From positions 1 to 41,974 of IMG/VR virus record IMGVR_UViG_3300042485_000221: a stretch of 41,974 nucleotides of DNA. One strand, given 5' to 3'. Position numbers and translations under genes: made by a program. This DNA comes from a virus. Under the pieces are notes generated by a model, which was not told the DNA's origin, made no database searches, and saw nothing but the letters and a program-made list of their open reading frames with translations. Of this stretch, positions 41,409 to 41,974 are shown one piece after another; position 1 is the stretch's first letter, and the number at the start of each line of letters is the position of its first letter.

Positions 41409-41974
41409 ATGAAAACAAAAACCGCAGATAAATTCTTTGACACCATTAACTTTATTAGTATCGTAGATACTGTAAAAGGTATATACACTAGTGACGGCAC
41501 AATGTCCACTTTGTTAGACTATGAAAGAGTTATAGATGATGCTGATGTTTATGCATTTAAAAATTGGATTAACGGTGAGTTAGTTCAAGGTCCTGATGTA
41601 GGAAGATACACAGCAACTTGCATTTTCATGTGGCCGTACAAAATGATGCCTGATCCCAGAGGTGCTGTAAGATTATTAAAGATTGGATGCAAAGTAGAAT
41701 TTGCTAAATCTGAAATAAAAGTTCCAGTTGAAGTAAGAGACTATGAAGACTTGGTCCCGGGCGGTAATTATCCCAAGATGAAAGAAAGAAAAGTTTGGTT
41801 CGTAAAAATAGAAATACCTTTAGCACTAATGGATTCTATTAAAGAGGGATCTATTGACTTAGCAGATAGCACTATTGACTTAGCAGATATTGAAGATGCA
41901 TATAACGAAGATTTAGACAAAGATGCGTCAAAAATAGAAGATTCTGAACAAGAAGATATGGATCAACCAGCATT
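41409..41974 (+). CDS. Conserved phage protein, cut by window edge
   Basis: At least 188 codons, open to the right edge. It begins MKTKTADKFFDTINFISIVD; residues 50-90 include FKNWINGELVQGPDVGRYTA and FMWPYKMMPDPRGA, conserved segments I remember from a hypothetical protein of marine T4-likes. Around 165 there is a short repeat (IDLADSTIDLADIEDA), and the visible end is very acidic. No enzyme signature. Leaderless late promoter suggests a virion or assembly role. Confidence 0.65.
   Translation, partial: MKTKTADKFFDTINFISIVDTVKGIYTSDGTMSTLLDYERVIDDADVYAFKNWINGELVQGPDVGRYTATCIFMWPYKMMPDPRGAVRLLKIGCKVEFAKSEIKVPVEVRDYEDLVPGGNYPKMKERKVWFVKIEIPLALMDSIKEGSIDLADSTIDLADIEDAYNEDLDKDASKIEDSEQEDMDQPA

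Overview
The window looks like part of the genome of an AT-rich, T4-like marine myovirus. It carries T4-type replication genes (primase gp61, helicase gp41, clamp loader gp44), virion genes (neck gp13 and gp14, tail completion gp15, sheath gp18, tube gp19, head completion gp4, small terminase gp16) and metabolic or host-interaction genes typical of ocean T4-likes (PhoH, MazG, HesB/IscA-type Fe-S carrier, GroES-like co-chaperonins, Nudix, dNMP kinase). No photosynthesis genes, tRNAs, integrase or att sites are visible, so the host cannot be named; a low-GC marine bacterium is a reasonable inference.

Layout: 1-4.6 kb, primase end, helicase, a small conserved gene and a two-domain nucleotidyltransferase/ligase-like protein. 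4.6-12.1 kb, small virion or assembly genes, HesB/IscA and a PD-(D/E)XK exonuclease, then tail-fibre and decoration proteins and a membrane-anchored coiled coil. 12.1-15.6 kb, a reverse-strand block gp14-gp15-Nudix. 15.7-17.6 kb, an unknown protein, MazG and a small gene. 17.57-17.99 kb, no gene but many nested helices: a candidate structured non-coding RNA. 18-30.6 kb, gp13, dNMP kinase, a reverse-strand zinc/HNH-like protein, a very long sheath protein, tube proteins, gp4, gp16, and two probable internal-head proteins. 30.7-37.3 kb, a collagen-like fibre, GH19 endolysin, an Ig-repeat adhesin and another fibre protein. 37.4-41.3 kb, a DnaE-like fragment, two co-chaperonins, gp44, and PhoH on the reverse strand. 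The last gene runs off the right edge.

Regulation is unusually readable. An octamer close to the T4 late promoter (mostly GATAAATA) lies before nearly every virion transcription unit on both strands. Before several genes the ATG begins exactly 5 nt after the octamer, which predicts leaderless late mRNAs. A few sigma70-like promoters precede hesB, the RNA candidate, the dNMP kinase and the DnaE-like gene. Rho-independent hairpins end several units. Start codons are often not ATG (TTG, GTG and, for gp14, probably ATT). All family names come from recognising motifs by eye; no database search was run.
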